Origin: Vibrio brasiliensis LMG 20546 | GTDB lineage: Bacteria; Pseudomonadota; Gammaproteobacteria; Enterobacterales; Vibrionaceae | Length of the DNA stretch: 64,000 nucleotides | Assembly (NCBI RefSeq): GCF_000189255.1 | Contig: NZ_AEVS01000049.1 | Span: 124,001 to 188,000, forward strand | Direction of reading: 5' to 3' | In this document: piece by piece, positions 27,300 to 36,308 of the stretch | Position numbering within the stretch: the first letter of the stretch is position 1 | Layout of the letters: the number at the start of each line of letters is the position of its first letter | Position numbers and translations under genes: made by a program | Notes under the pieces: generated by a model | What the model saw: the letters and a program-made list of their open reading frames with translations, nothing else | Databases searched by the model: none | What the model was told of the DNA's origin: nothing

Positions 27300-27314
27300 G
27301 ATATCGTCTCCCAC

Positions 27315-29870
27315 TTAGACCAATTCCACGTGAAGGATATCGCCCTTCGCTTCAGGATGTTTTTCAGTAAATGTTGCCGGACGATGCTGTGCACGCTCTT
27401 GAACGAAAACAACATTGTCGTCACGCTGATCTGAGTTGATGAAATGAGCAAAACGTTTTAGCTGTGCTGGATCATTAACTGTGTCAGTCCATTCGCAGCG
27501 GAACTCTTCAACCAACTTAGCCACATCAGCTTCAAGCTGATCATTGATGCCTAGTTTGTTGTCAACAATCACTTCACGCAGGTAATCAACGCCACCTTCG
27601 AGATTTTCCATCCATACCGAGGTACGTTGCAGCGGTGCTGCTGTGCGGATGTAGAACATCATGAAACGGTCGATGTATTTGATCAGTGTCTCTTGGTCAA
27701 GGTCACTGGCTAGCAGGTCGGCGTGACGTGGCTTCATACCACCGTTACCACATACATACATGTTCCAACCTGCGTCTGTGGCGATAATGCCAAGGTCTTT
27801 GCCTTGTGCTTCAGCACACTCACGTGTACAGCCAGAGACACCAAATTTCATTTTGTGCGGAGTACGAATGCCTTTGTAGCGATTCTCAATCATTACACCC
27901 AGGCCAACTGAGTCCTGAACACCGTAACGACACCAGGTAGAACCAACACAGGTTTTCGCCATACGTAGCGCTTTGGCGTACGCCTGACCTGTTTCATAGC
28001 CTGCGGCAATCAGTTTGTTCCAGATAGCAGGAAGGTCATCTTTCTGCGCACCAAACAGACCAATACGTTGAGCACCGGTCACCTTGGTATAAAGGTTATA
28101 TTCAGCAGCCACTTCAGCCAGCACTTTCAGGGCTTGCGGAGTCACTTCACCACCCGCCATACGAGGGATCACTGAGTAAGTGCCGTCTTTTTGCATGTTA
28201 CCGAGGAAGTTGTCATTGGTATCATGCAACTTAACCAGTTCAGGTTTAAGAATATGCTCACCCCAGCATGAAGCGAGAATTGAACCAGCCAGTGGTTTAC
28301 ACACTTCACAACCGTAGCCTTTACCGTACTTCTCTAGTAGCTCTTCGAATGATTTGATCTCTTCGATGCGAATAAGGTGGAACAGCTCCTGGCGTGAATA
28401 AGCAAAGTGTTCACAAACATCGTTCTTTACTTCAACGCCCGCTTTCGCAAGCTCAGCATTAAGTACAGATGTCACTAATGGAATACAGCCACCACAACCT
28501 GTACCCGCGCCAGTCACTGCTTTGATATCACCAATAGTGTGGTGACCTTCCGCGACGGCCTGAGCAATTTTGCCTTTGGTTACGTCAAAACATGAACAGA
28601 TAACCGCCGACTCCGGAAGAGAGTCTGCACCCAGAGTCGGTTTTTCAGCACCGGCATGAGCAGGAAGAATCAGAGTATCCGGATGTTCCGGTAGCTCAAT
28701 TTCATTAAGCATGAGTTGCAGCAAGTCGCCGTAATCTGACGTATCACCGACCATGACTGCGCCAAGCAACGTCTTATTGTCTTGTGAAACAATCAGACGC
28801 TTATAGACTTCTTGCTCTTCGTTTTGGTAAACATAGCTCTTACAGCCTGGAGTGCGACCGTTTGCATCGCCAATTGAACCTACTTTCACACCAAGCAGCT
28901 TAAGTTTTGCAGACATGTCTGCACCTTCAAACTTACTCTCGTTACCCACAAGGTGATCAACCGCAACAGTCGCCATCTTGTAGCCCGGAGCAACCAAGCC
29001 GTAAAAAGTATTGTTCCAAGAAGCACATTCACCGATAGCGTAAACGTTCTTGTCTGTCGTCTGACAGTGGTCGTCGATTTCGATACCACCGCGAGGCGCG
29101 ATACCTAAGCCCATTTGGCGAGCCAGTTTATCCTGTGGACGAATACCAGCGGAGAATACAATGAAGTCAGTTTCTAGCTCTGTGCCATCAGCAAAACGCA
29201 TTACGTTACGCGCTTCTTTACCCTCAGGTGCAATTTCAAGCGTATTTTTGCTAGTGTGAACCGTCACACCCATGCTTTCGATTTTCTGACGAAGCTGATT
29301 ACCACCCGCCTGATCAAGCTGTTCTGCCATCAGTTTCGGAGCAAATTCAACCACGTGAGTCTGAACACCCAGAGCCTTAAGCGCACCAGCAGCTTCAAGA
29401 CCAAGTAGACCACCACCGATAACAACGCCGACTTTGCTCTTCTTGGCACAAGCCTCAATCGCTTTCAAATCTTCGATGGTGCGGTATACGAAACAGTCTT
29501 TACTTTCGCGACCTTTAATTGGAGGCACAAATGGGAATGAACCCGTCGCCATGATCAGTTTGTCGTATTGGATTTCACGACCTGAGCTCGAATGTACGAT
29601 ACGTTTTTCACGGTTAACGTTGATCGCTCGCTCACCAAGCAACATGTTAATGCCATGCTTGTCGTAAAAGCCTTCTTTTACAAGTGATAGTTCATCTGCA
29701 GTGTGGTGGGAAAAGTAAGAAGAGAGGTGGACACGATCGTATGCAACGCGTGGTTCTTCACAGAAGACAGTGATTTCATATTGAGAAGCGTCCGTCTTCT
29801 CAACGAGGTCTTCGATATAACGGTGTCCTACCATACCGTTACCGATAACGACCAGCTTCAACTTGCTCAT
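27315..29870 (-). CDS. nirB: NADH-dependent nitrite reductase large subunit NirB
   Basis: 851 residues, full length for the family. Order: a FAD/NADH oxidoreductase domain (VVIGNGMVGHRYIEDL at the start, GVVIGGGLLGLEAAGALKALG near 150), a BFD-like [2Fe-2S] domain (CSCFDVTKGKIA and CGGC, about 424-460), and C-terminal sulfite/nitrite-reductase domains with the cysteine pattern for siroheme and [4Fe-4S] (GVSGCTRECAEAQG, VCGNGG). It reduces nitrite to ammonium in the cytoplasm with electrons from NADH. First gene of nirB-nirD-nirC-cobA. Confidence 0.97.
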   Translation of the reverse strand: MSKLKLVVIGNGMVGHRYIEDLVEKTDASQYEITVFCEEPRVAYDRVHLSSYFSHHTADELSLVKEGFYDKHGINMLLGERAINVNREKRIVHSSSGREIQYDKLIMATGSFPFVPPIKGRESKDCFVYRTIEDLKAIEACAKKSKVGVVIGGGLLGLEAAGALKALGVQTHVVEFAPKLMAEQLDQAGGNQLRQKIESMGVTVHTSKNTLEIAPEGKEARNVMRFADGTELETDFIVFSAGIRPQDKLARQMGLGIAPRGGIEIDDHCQTTDKNVYAIGECASWNNTFYGLVAPGYKMATVAVDHLVGNESKFEGADMSAKLKLLGVKVGSIGDANGRTPGCKSYVYQNEEQEVYKRLIVSQDNKTLLGAVMVGDTSDYGDLLQLMLNEIELPEHPDTLILPAHAGAEKPTLGADSLPESAVICSCFDVTKGKIAQAVAEGHHTIGDIKAVTGAGTGCGGCIPLVTSVLNAELAKAGVEVKNDVCEHFAYSRQELFHLIRIEEIKSFEELLEKYGKGYGCEVCKPLAGSILASCWGEHILKPELVKLHDTNDNFLGNMQKDGTYSVIPRMAGGEVTPQALKVLAEVAAEYNLYTKVTGAQRIGLFGAQKDDLPAIWNKLIAAGYETGQAYAKALRMAKTCVGSTWCRYGVQDSVGLGVMIENRYKGIRTPHKMKFGVSGCTRECAEAQGKDLGIIATDAGWNMYVCGNGGMKPRHADLLASDLDQETLIKYIDRFMMFYIRTAAPLQRTSVWMENLEGGVDYLREVIVDNKLGINDQLEADVAKLVEEFRCEWTDTVNDPAQLKRFAHFINSDQRDDNVVFVQERAQHRPATFTEKHPEAKGDILHVELV

Positions 29871-29933
29871 AATACTTCCTAAGGGTTAGGTTCTTATCTG
29901 AGCTGATTGTTAATTATGAAAGAAAATTAATAC

Positions 29934-29947
29934 ATGATGTAAATCAA
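29934..29947 (-). promoter_or_regulatory. FNR-like box upstream of nirB
   Basis: On the minus strand TTGATTTACATCAT, one mismatch from TTGAT-N4-ATCAA, centred 70 bp before the nirB ATG. An AT-rich -10-like AACAAT at 29911-29906 lies where a class II site (centre at -41.5) would place it. Confidence 0.6.
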
Positions 29948-29960
29948 TTACAGAATTAAA

Positions 29961-29977
29961 CTACCCTAAAGGGGTAG
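29961..29977. promoter_or_regulatory. NarP/NarL-like palindrome upstream of nirB
   Basis: CTACCC-TAAAG-GGGTAG, perfect 6-bp arms. The sequence resembles paired NarL/NarP heptamers (TACYYMT) but is one base shorter than the standard 7-2-7 spacing. Its centre lies 28.5 bp upstream of the FNR-like centre; in E. coli nirB the corresponding offset is 28 bp (-69.5 versus -41.5). Confidence 0.5.
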
Positions 29978-30253
29978 GAACAGGATTTAACCAGCTAAAA
30001 GTCGTAACTAAATTACTATAACGAGTATTTAACTCAGAATTAATAAAAACCATCCAATTTTATTTAAACAGTTTGAAACTTCTGCTCACAACTCTCGCTT
30101 AGCTATGCAATCCACTCCATAGCAAGACGAACCCTTATTTTCTTGGAGCAACCTCACGAACAGCACGAAACAAAATGTAATTAGCTCACTTTTGCAACAG
30201 TTTTTTGCGAGCTATCATATTTCAACAAACCCATTTCGTATTAGTTCCTCAAA

Positions 30254-30296
30254 TTGATTCATATCAAATATTAATCAAACCAGTGATGGTTATCAT
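30254..30296 (+). promoter_or_regulatory. Consensus FNR box and -10 element of the aer-like gene
   Basis: TTGATTCATATCAA (30254-30267) is a perfect TTGAT-N4-ATCAA. TATCAT (30291-30296, 5 of 6 to TATAAT) lies about 30 bp past its centre, the spacing of a class II FNR-activated promoter. The rest of the 501-bp gap from 29871 to 30371 shows only AT-rich sequence apart from the nirB sites. Confidence 0.6.
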
Positions 30297-30371
30297 GCCC
30301 CGCTTTAAGTTACTAAAAAATAACAATTAAACAATTCGCTGCTTAAATATAGCAATATCAAAAACAAGGGA

Positions 30372-31931
30372 ATGAATCTAAAAATGGATGGATCACCGCT
30401 CAACAAGGATTATTGCGCTTCAGCCAACCTCATATCGACGACCAATTCATCGAGCCATATAACCCATGCCAACGAAGATTTTTGTCATGTTGCTGGTTAT
30501 TCGGAGTCGGAGCTGATCGGCAACCCACATAACATGGTTCGTCATGCTGATATGCCAAAGCAGGCGTTCAAACAGATGTGGGAATATCTAAACCAGGGTA
30601 AAAGCTGGATGGGTCTGGTTAAAAACCAGTGTAAAGATGACAAGCACTACTGGGTATCTGCCTTTGTAACGCCCATCAAATCTGAAAGTGGCGAGATCAT
30701 CGAGTTTCAATCTGTCCGTTCTAAGCCGACTAAACAACAGACTGAGCGCGCTGAACAACTTTACAAAAAGCTGAGTAACGGTAACGCTCCCAAACTGCTG
30801 CGCCTCCCCTTAACAGCGGGATGTTTCTCCTTAGCGGGTATTACGACGCTGATTGCCTTGTTAGCGGCAATCGTAACTCCTGGCGCACTGGCATTTTTAT
30901 TAGTGTTGTTGACCGCGTCAATTACTGGTGCGCTTTTCTATCAACGCCGTCGCGTTAACACCTTAACAAAACTTGCCAGCAAAGCGTATTCCAACCCGCT
31001 GATGGAAAAACCGTATACGAATCACTTTGATGATTACTCCGCTGTAGAACTGGCGTTGATGATGAAAAGCGCCGAACTACGAGCGGTATCTGCACGCGCC
31101 AGCGAAACATCTGGTCAGATCCTTGTGTCAGCGGAAGATGAGTTCGGCACAATTCAGTCAATTGGCCAGAGTTTGGATCAACAGTGCAATGAAACAGAGC
31201 AAGTGGCAGCCGCTGTCGAACAGTTAACCCACTCAATTAATGAAGTCGCCAATGCTGCTTCAGCTGCGTCAATGCTAGCAGAAGAAGCAGATCAGGAGTC
31301 TAAGCGTGGCTTAGAAAGTATTCAGCAGACCATGACTGAGGTGACCACTCTGTCGAATGAACTCAGCCGAGCCCAAGATATCATCAACGTTCTGGCCCAA
31401 GACAGCCAAAAGATCGATAGTATTCTTGAAGTTATCACCACCATTTCTGAACAAACCAATCTGTTAGCCCTTAACGCAACAATTGAAGCCGCCAGAGCGG
31501 GCGAAGCTGGACGAGGATTTGCCGTTGTCGCCGACGAAGTTCGAAACTTAGCTTCTAAAACGGGCACTTCAGCCAATGAGATTCACTCAATGATTCGTCA
31601 TCTTCAGGAAACGGCAGATAGCGCTGTAGTCGCGATGGAACAAGGTATTGACCTCTCCTCACGCTGTAAAGAACGCGCCGATCAAACGGGCGGAGTGCTC
31701 GACACAATCTCAGACAAGCTCAATTCGGTTACTGATAGTAGCGTGCAGATTGCAGCGGCCGTTGAGCAACAAGCGAGCGTGACGCAGGAAATTAACAGCA
31801 ATGTTGTTAATATCAAAAACCTCTCTGATGAGACATTGCGTACCTCTCAGTCATCCATTGAGCGCACAAGTTTGTTAGTTGATAAGATTGAGGGATTGCA
31901 GCGCCTGATGATCCAGTTCCAGGCTAAATAG
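30372..31931 (+). CDS. Aer-like aerotaxis/energy-taxis receptor
   Basis: 519 residues. An N-terminal PAS domain (about 20-115, with [38 protein letters not shown] and [12 protein letters not shown], as in FAD-binding Aer), two close membrane segments (about 150-190), a HAMP-like linker, and the conserved MCP hairpin tip [24 protein letters not shown]-type sequence near 350-380. No periplasmic ligand domain. It should steer flagellar motility by redox or oxygen state through CheA/CheW. Start uncertain: GGG lies directly before the first ATG (30372) and about 13 nt before a second in-frame ATG (30384). Confidence 0.88.
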   Translation: MNLKMDGSPLNKDYCASANLISTTNSSSHITHANEDFCHVAGYSESELIGNPHNMVRHADMPKQAFKQMWEYLNQGKSWMGLVKNQCKDDKHYWVSAFVTPIKSESGEIIEFQSVRSKPTKQQTERAEQLYKKLSNGNAPKLLRLPLTAGCFSLAGITTLIALLAAIVTPGALAFLLVLLTASITGALFYQRRRVNTLTKLASKAYSNPLMEKPYTNHFDDYSAVELALMMKSAELRAVSARASETSGQILVSAEDEFGTIQSIGQSLDQQCNETEQVAAAVEQLTHSINEVANAASAASMLAEEADQESKRGLESIQQTMTEVTTLSNELSRAQDIINVLAQDSQKIDSILEVITTISEQTNLLALNATIEAARAGEAGRGFAVVADEVRNLASKTGTSANEIHSMIRHLQETADSAVVAMEQGIDLSSRCKERADQTGGVLDTISDKLNSVTDSSVQIAAAVEQQASVTQEINSNVVNIKNLSDETLRTSQSSIERTSLLVDKIEGLQRLMIQFQAK

Positions 31932-31947
31932 CGAACTGGCACATTCT

Positions 31948-31981
31948 CGCCTCTCTTTAGCTCAACCAGATAAGAGAGGCG
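31948..31981 (+). terminator. Terminator after the aer-like gene
   Basis: CGCCTCTCTT and AAGAGAGGCG, a 10-bp perfect stem, followed by ATTATTCTATTTG. Modest T content. Confidence 0.65.
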
Positions 31982-32175
31982 ATTATTCTATTTGTTATAG
32001 GGCTTATTACGCCCACTTTTGGTGCATTGAAAAACATTTTTATCGTCAATTTTGTAGCGTCTTGGATTAGTGTGAAGTGGGTTTGTTTCAAACCTTGATT
32101 ATGACCGTGAAAAGAATATTATGACTTGATATTCACTACTGGGCATATATTTACTCATTGAATAAGGCGGATCGC

Positions 32176-33222
32176 ATGGAGCTCGACATATTCAACCCTT
32201 CGCGGCAGTTGCGCCGAGCCGTACTATTCTGGCTCAGTATGCTGTTAGCTTTTATGTCTGCGATCCTAACTGTCGTTAATATCGTTTCCGGCACCTTTGA
32301 TTTCCATCACTATAATGAAGCCGCCTTTGGTTTGCTCTCCCTGGCTGTTGGTTATTTTACCTACCGTAAATACACCTCGAAACCGATTGTCAGTGCTTAT
32401 GTGTACTGCCTGATCGCCTCTACCTGCATCGCAGCCTATTACTACCCGCTAAACTATGGTTTGTTTCTGTGGGCATATTTATTTCCAGTCGTGTTCTACT
32501 TTATCTTAGGTCGCCGTCACGGCTTCATAGCCACGTGCGTTGGCTTTGTTTTGCAGCTTGCGATTGTGTTAATCCGGATGATTAGCGAAGATCTTGGTAG
32601 TAGTCTTCACTTGGTTATTAATTTTTCTCTTGTTTTTATGACGATTTGGGTAACTGCCCATGTTCTTGAGGTCAAACGCAGAGTCTCTGAAGCCTCTCTG
32701 GGACAACTCGCTTCACGTGATGCCCTGACTGGGGTGTACAACCGACACGCACTTTCACACAATTTTGAGCGTTACCGTCAGGAAAGTAGCAAGCTGGCCA
32801 TGTCACTGTTGATATTGGACTTAGATTTCTTCAAGTCTGTTAATGACCGCTATGGTCATGATGTTGGTGATACCGTACTTAGTCAGACCGCTGCATTACT
32901 TGATTCTTTGAGCGACGAACATTTGGTTTATCGTATCGGAGGAGAAGAGTTTTGTGTTGCGTTACATGATACTGGTTTAGATGCCGCTAAGTTGAAGGCG
33001 GAACAAATACGTAATTCGATCGAACAATACTGCTTTAACTCGCCGGAAGAGCCGATTGCGCTTACAGCCAGTATCGGTGTCTATTTGTGTAATCAATATG
33101 CAAACCTAGAGTCTGTTCTCAGAGAAGCGGATAAAGAGCTCTATCATGCTAAGCAGAATGGTCGCAACCAAGTTAAAGTTTGCAACCTTTCTCCTTCAAA
33201 ACTCAGCTATTTGCAACCTTAG
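32176..33222 (+). CDS. Membrane diguanylate cyclase (GGEEF)
   Basis: 348 residues. Six hydrophobic segments span about 12-165 (a MASE-like integral membrane sensor, FWLSMLLAFMSAILTVVN onward), then a GGDEF domain: SRDALTGVYNRHAL, LLILDLDFFKSVNDRYGHDVGD and the active RIGGEEFCVAL near residue 255, plus ASIGVYLC. No inhibitory RxxD motif just before the signature. It should synthesise cyclic di-GMP and may feed the biofilm programme. The ATG at 32176 is preferred over an in-frame TTG at 32158. The 3' end overlaps the convergent DUF2726 gene by 4 bases. Confidence 0.9.
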   Translation: MELDIFNPSRQLRRAVLFWLSMLLAFMSAILTVVNIVSGTFDFHHYNEAAFGLLSLAVGYFTYRKYTSKPIVSAYVYCLIASTCIAAYYYPLNYGLFLWAYLFPVVFYFILGRRHGFIATCVGFVLQLAIVLIRMISEDLGSSLHLVINFSLVFMTIWVTAHVLEVKRRVSEASLGQLASRDALTGVYNRHALSHNFERYRQESSKLAMSLLILDLDFFKSVNDRYGHDVGDTVLSQTAALLDSLSDEHLVYRIGGEEFCVALHDTGLDAAKLKAEQIRNSIEQYCFNSPEEPIALTASIGVYLCNQYANLESVLREADKELYHAKQNGRNQVKVCNLSPSKLSYLQP

Positions 33223-33881
33223 CCTTGCTGGTCTTCTTCAAAAACCACATTGTAGTTTTCAGTGTAAGTACAGTGTGGTTGGCGGCTACAAGTGAAGAAA
33301 CGTCGACCTTTGTGCTCACCCTGACTAGCAATCTTAATAATCATTGGGCTACCACAGCGCTTACAAAAACGAACTTCTTTATCAGGCTCGATGAGATCAA
33401 TATGCGCTGCCAGTAATCGGCGCAGTCTACTCACCTGATAACTATGTTTGATGTTAGCGCCAATTAGAGGAATACCCGCCGATTTACAAACGTGAATCAA
33501 TAACTTCTGACGGTCAACCTTACCTTTGTCTAACTCTTTACCATTATCCAGTTCAATTGCGACACGTACTTCAAGGGTACGAGGGTCACAGACTACATAA
33601 TCAAAATAGCTTTTTGCGATACGGTTATTGGCGATAAACCACTGCTTTTTGTCAGTCGCCATAGGTGTAATGACATTGGATAAATTAACTTTACTCATCA
33701 CTACGCCATGCTGGCCTACTGCAGCGATAAGAGCATTATAGAATGCTGACTCTTGCCCCGATAATAGTGGCCCTTTCTTTTTATAGGCACAGTCTTTCAA
33801 CTCATCTTGCTTGAGGTAGCGTTTCTGCACCACTACAAAGAAAATCACCAATATGCCAACGACAATAAAAACACTTTCCAT
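33219..33881 (-). CDS. DUF2726 protein with C4 zinc finger
   Basis: 220 residues: an N-terminal membrane anchor (about 3-18), a DUF2726 domain (about 35-155) with the restriction-endonuclease-like core (YFDYVVCDPRTLEVRVAIELDNGKELDKGKVDR split here as Asp near 94, Glu near 110 and Lys), and a topoisomerase-type C4 zinc ribbon at 170-205 (CKRCGSPM ... CSRQPHC). Such proteins are presumed nucleases or DNA-binding factors, without proven function. Convergent with the diguanylate cyclase gene. Confidence 0.8.
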   Translation of the reverse strand: MESVFIVVGILVIFFVVVQKRYLKQDELKDCAYKKKGPLLSGQESAFYNALIAAVGQHGVVMSKVNLSNVITPMATDKKQWFIANNRIAKSYFDYVVCDPRTLEVRVAIELDNGKELDKGKVDRQKLLIHVCKSAGIPLIGANIKHSYQVSRLRRLLAAHIDLIEPDKEVRFCKRCGSPMIIKIASQGEHKGRRFFTCSRQPHCTYTENYNVVFEEDQQG

Positions 33882-33953
33882 CTGGCTCTAGCTAATCCTA
33901 TATGAACTCAATATCTTGATTATTCGATTTTATACGCAGACAGCAACAGGTGG

Positions 33954-34760
33954 TTAGCGTTTTTGAGAGACAGAGGCAGGTAGCTCTAACTTTATGACCA
34001 CTCTTTGTGCTGGTTTTAATTGTTCGATGCTCGCGCCCCAGTGTTTTTTAACCAGACGGTCAATCAATCCACTACTCTTTGCCTGGATGAGTGCTTGCTC
34101 TATTTTAGTACGGTAAGGAGCCATATCAGGCGATAAGTAGAATTTGAAATCCCTTTCATAGACCAATAGAAGTCGTTGCTCGATAGCAAGGTTAGGATGC
34201 TGTTCGGCTTCACTTCCCACTTCATTCAAACCACGAGGAAAATAGTTCACGGCACCATTTAATGTCAGTCGATCATACAGGTTGCGCCACTCTCCATCCT
34301 GCCGATAGATTTTCAGCCTATTTGCTCGCCAGACATCAACATCAAACCAGTTAACTCCCAAGCCCGCCACTTTTTGCGTCGCTCTAAGGTCATCCAGATC
34401 TGTCACCTTGTCGAACACAGGTTGTAACTTTGGTGGTATCAGGAGTACTCGTTTACCGATCAAGCCATTAGTCAGCGGAACGTCGATCGAAACGTAACGC
34501 TTGTCTCTTTCTTTGGTAGCAATCAGCCAAGTCATGCTTAGCTGGTTGGCCTCAACCATTTTCAACACTCGTTTTTGCGGAATATGTTCGCTTGGGACCT
34601 CAATACGAACATCATAACCGGCTTCCGTTAGAGCCTCATAGATGAGCTCGTGGTAATAGCGATGTCCCCCATCCATTTGCGAAGCCAGCGTCAGTGTAAT
34701 GCTATCTTTTGCCATTGCCAGACTAGAAAAAGCACACAAGAGAACAGTAAATAACTTCAT
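33954..34760 (-). CDS. Periplasmic solute-binding-like protein
   Basis: 268 residues with a signal peptide (MKLFTVLLCAFSSLAMA). The remainder resembles a type-II periplasmic binding fold distantly related to SBP family 3: TLASQMDGGHRYYHELIYEAL at the start and VYERDFKFYLSPDMAPY near 205. No transporter gene is nearby. It lies 9 nt downstream of another binding protein on the same strand, so the two are one operon. It may present a ligand to a receptor, or be a stray sensor. Ligand unknown. Confidence 0.68.
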   Translation of the reverse strand: MKLFTVLLCAFSSLAMAKDSITLTLASQMDGGHRYYHELIYEALTEAGYDVRIEVPSEHIPQKRVLKMVEANQLSMTWLIATKERDKRYVSIDVPLTNGLIGKRVLLIPPKLQPVFDKVTDLDDLRATQKVAGLGVNWFDVDVWRANRLKIYRQDGEWRNLYDRLTLNGAVNYFPRGLNEVGSEAEQHPNLAIEQRLLLVYERDFKFYLSPDMAPYRTKIEQALIQAKSSGLIDRLVKKHWGASIEQLKPAQRVVIKLELPASVSQKR

Positions 34761-34769
34761 TAGGTTACC

Positions 34770-35534
34770 TTATCGATACTTATCCAAAATTTGCTGATAG
34801 CGACTGACACCACCTTGTTGGTTCGTTTTTTTAATCGCATCTAAACCTTTTTGCAACTGAGAAACCATTTGTTGATCGACCTCTAAATTGAAAGCAAAAT
34901 AGAGCTCTCCCTCACGAAGAACGTACACCACTTCATACTCATCAGTATTGTAGCCGCCTTTTTTCAGCCACCATTTGGCTACGTTCTCTTCATAAGCCCA
35001 TAGGTCAATACGGTCTTTGACCAGTTGACTGGCTAACGTATCTGGTACCGAACTTTCTATCATCGAATCACGTGGTACTCCAAGCTCAAGCAACAACTGC
35101 TCACCAACATCGTCACGAATAACGCCGATTCGGTATTGGGCTAATGAAATAGTTTGGTTGATGGTGATATTTCTTTCCCGTTTGGCCAACACAACAATTC
35201 TGGTTGAGCTGATAGGGCCCGCCCATTGAAAAATATGTTCTCGCAGTTGAGTACGAGTGGTTGAAAACAGCACTGTGTCTGGTTTTATCAACGCACTTCG
35301 ATAGGCTCTCGGCCACGGCTGAACCTTGATCATATCCAGGCTTACCGGACTATCAACATGCTCACTGGCCGCAGTCAGAACATCTACTGCGATGCCCTGA
35401 ATGACACCATCTTCTTGCTGATAATTATATGGAGGATACTGCTCAGTGAGGTAGTTTAATTGGTTGAGCTCACTACTACTCACCGCACCTGCGAAAAAGG
35501 AAAAGCTAATCGAAATAAGTGTTAAAAGTCGCAT
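34770..35534 (-). CDS. Periplasmic binding protein, SBP family 3 (amino-acid type)
   Basis: 254 residues, signal peptide MRLLTLISISFSFFAGAVS. The mature part follows SBP_bac_3: NYLTEQYPPYNYQQEDGVIQGIAVDVL, then SALIKPDTVLFSTTRT, a lobe-2 segment YRIGVIRDDVGEQLL and DRIDLWAYEENVAKW. These are the extracytoplasmic binding proteins of polar amino-acid ABC systems, but no permease or ATPase genes are present. Upstream gene of a two-gene unit with the protein above. Confidence 0.8.
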   Translation of the reverse strand: MRLLTLISISFSFFAGAVSSSELNQLNYLTEQYPPYNYQQEDGVIQGIAVDVLTAASEHVDSPVSLDMIKVQPWPRAYRSALIKPDTVLFSTTRTQLREHIFQWAGPISSTRIVVLAKRERNITINQTISLAQYRIGVIRDDVGEQLLLELGVPRDSMIESSVPDTLASQLVKDRIDLWAYEENVAKWWLKKGGYNTDEYEVVYVLREGELYFAFNLEVDQQMVSQLQKGLDAIKKTNQQGGVSRYQQILDKYR

Positions 35535-35624
35535 AGACGACCCCTACCAATTAATTACAGTCTACTAATTAATGTAGAGGTCGATCACGCTTTCGTCTAG
35601 CAACATCCAGCAGTGACAAGGACT

Positions 35625-36308
35625 TTAATTGGCTTTTTTATAAGTTCGCTCTGGCCGGCCTACTGAGCCATAGTTCAGATCGGCTTCTAGCTCTCCGGTA
35701 CTAATTAAATACTCTAAATATCGCCTTGCCGTTGTACGACTTGCACCAATTTGTTCACCAGCTTCGTCAGCAGTAAGGTTAATGTTGTCTACAAATAGTG
35801 CCTTGATTTTATCAAGCGTAACGCCGTCTATTCCTTTAGGTAGGCGATTTTTTGGCGACTCACTGGCTGAGCTCGACTGAAGCATTTTGTCGACGATATT
35901 CTGGTCCAGATCGCTGGCATGATTAAGCTGATGTTTTTGCGATGTGTACTTTTTCAACGCGGCTTCAAGACGCGGAAATATAACGGGTTTGAGCAAGTAA
36001 TCCACCACACCACCTCGCATTGCCTGTTGTAATGTTTCCACATCCCGAGCAGCGGTAATAAGGATAACGTCACAACTGAGGTTGTTGCTACGCAGTTCAT
36101 GGAGAATATCTAACCCTGTTCCATCTGGCAGATAAACATCCAATAGTAGTAAGTCCGGAGCCAGCACTTCAAGTTGCAGGCCCGCTTCCAGCTTGGTTGT
36201 CGCAATACCTATCACTTCATAGCCACCGATCTGCTCTAAGTAACGCTGATGTAGCTGCGCTATTGCGAGATCATCTTCAATGATCATTACTCGCGTTACT
36301 GAGGTCAT
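35625..36308 (-). CDS. CitB/DcuR-type response regulator
   Basis: 227 residues. Receiver domain with Asp57 (LLLLDVYLPDGTGLD) and a lysine at about 107 (YLLKPV), a linker, and a C-terminal helix-turn-helix near 180-220 (NLTADEAGEQIGASRTTARRYLEYL) of the kind in DcuR, DpiA/CitB and MalR. It is the partner of the upstream sensor (4-base overlap). The family usually controls uptake of citrate, malate, fumarate or related carboxylates; the target here is not visible. The divergent gene is only a small ORF. Confidence 0.9.
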   Translation of the reverse strand: MTSVTRVMIIEDDLAIAQLHQRYLEQIGGYEVIGIATTKLEAGLQLEVLAPDLLLLDVYLPDGTGLDILHELRSNNLSCDVILITAARDVETLQQAMRGGVVDYLLKPVIFPRLEAALKKYTSQKHQLNHASDLDQNIVDKMLQSSSASESPKNRLPKGIDGVTLDKIKALFVDNINLTADEAGEQIGASRTTARRYLEYLISTGELEADLNYGSVGRPERTYKKAN

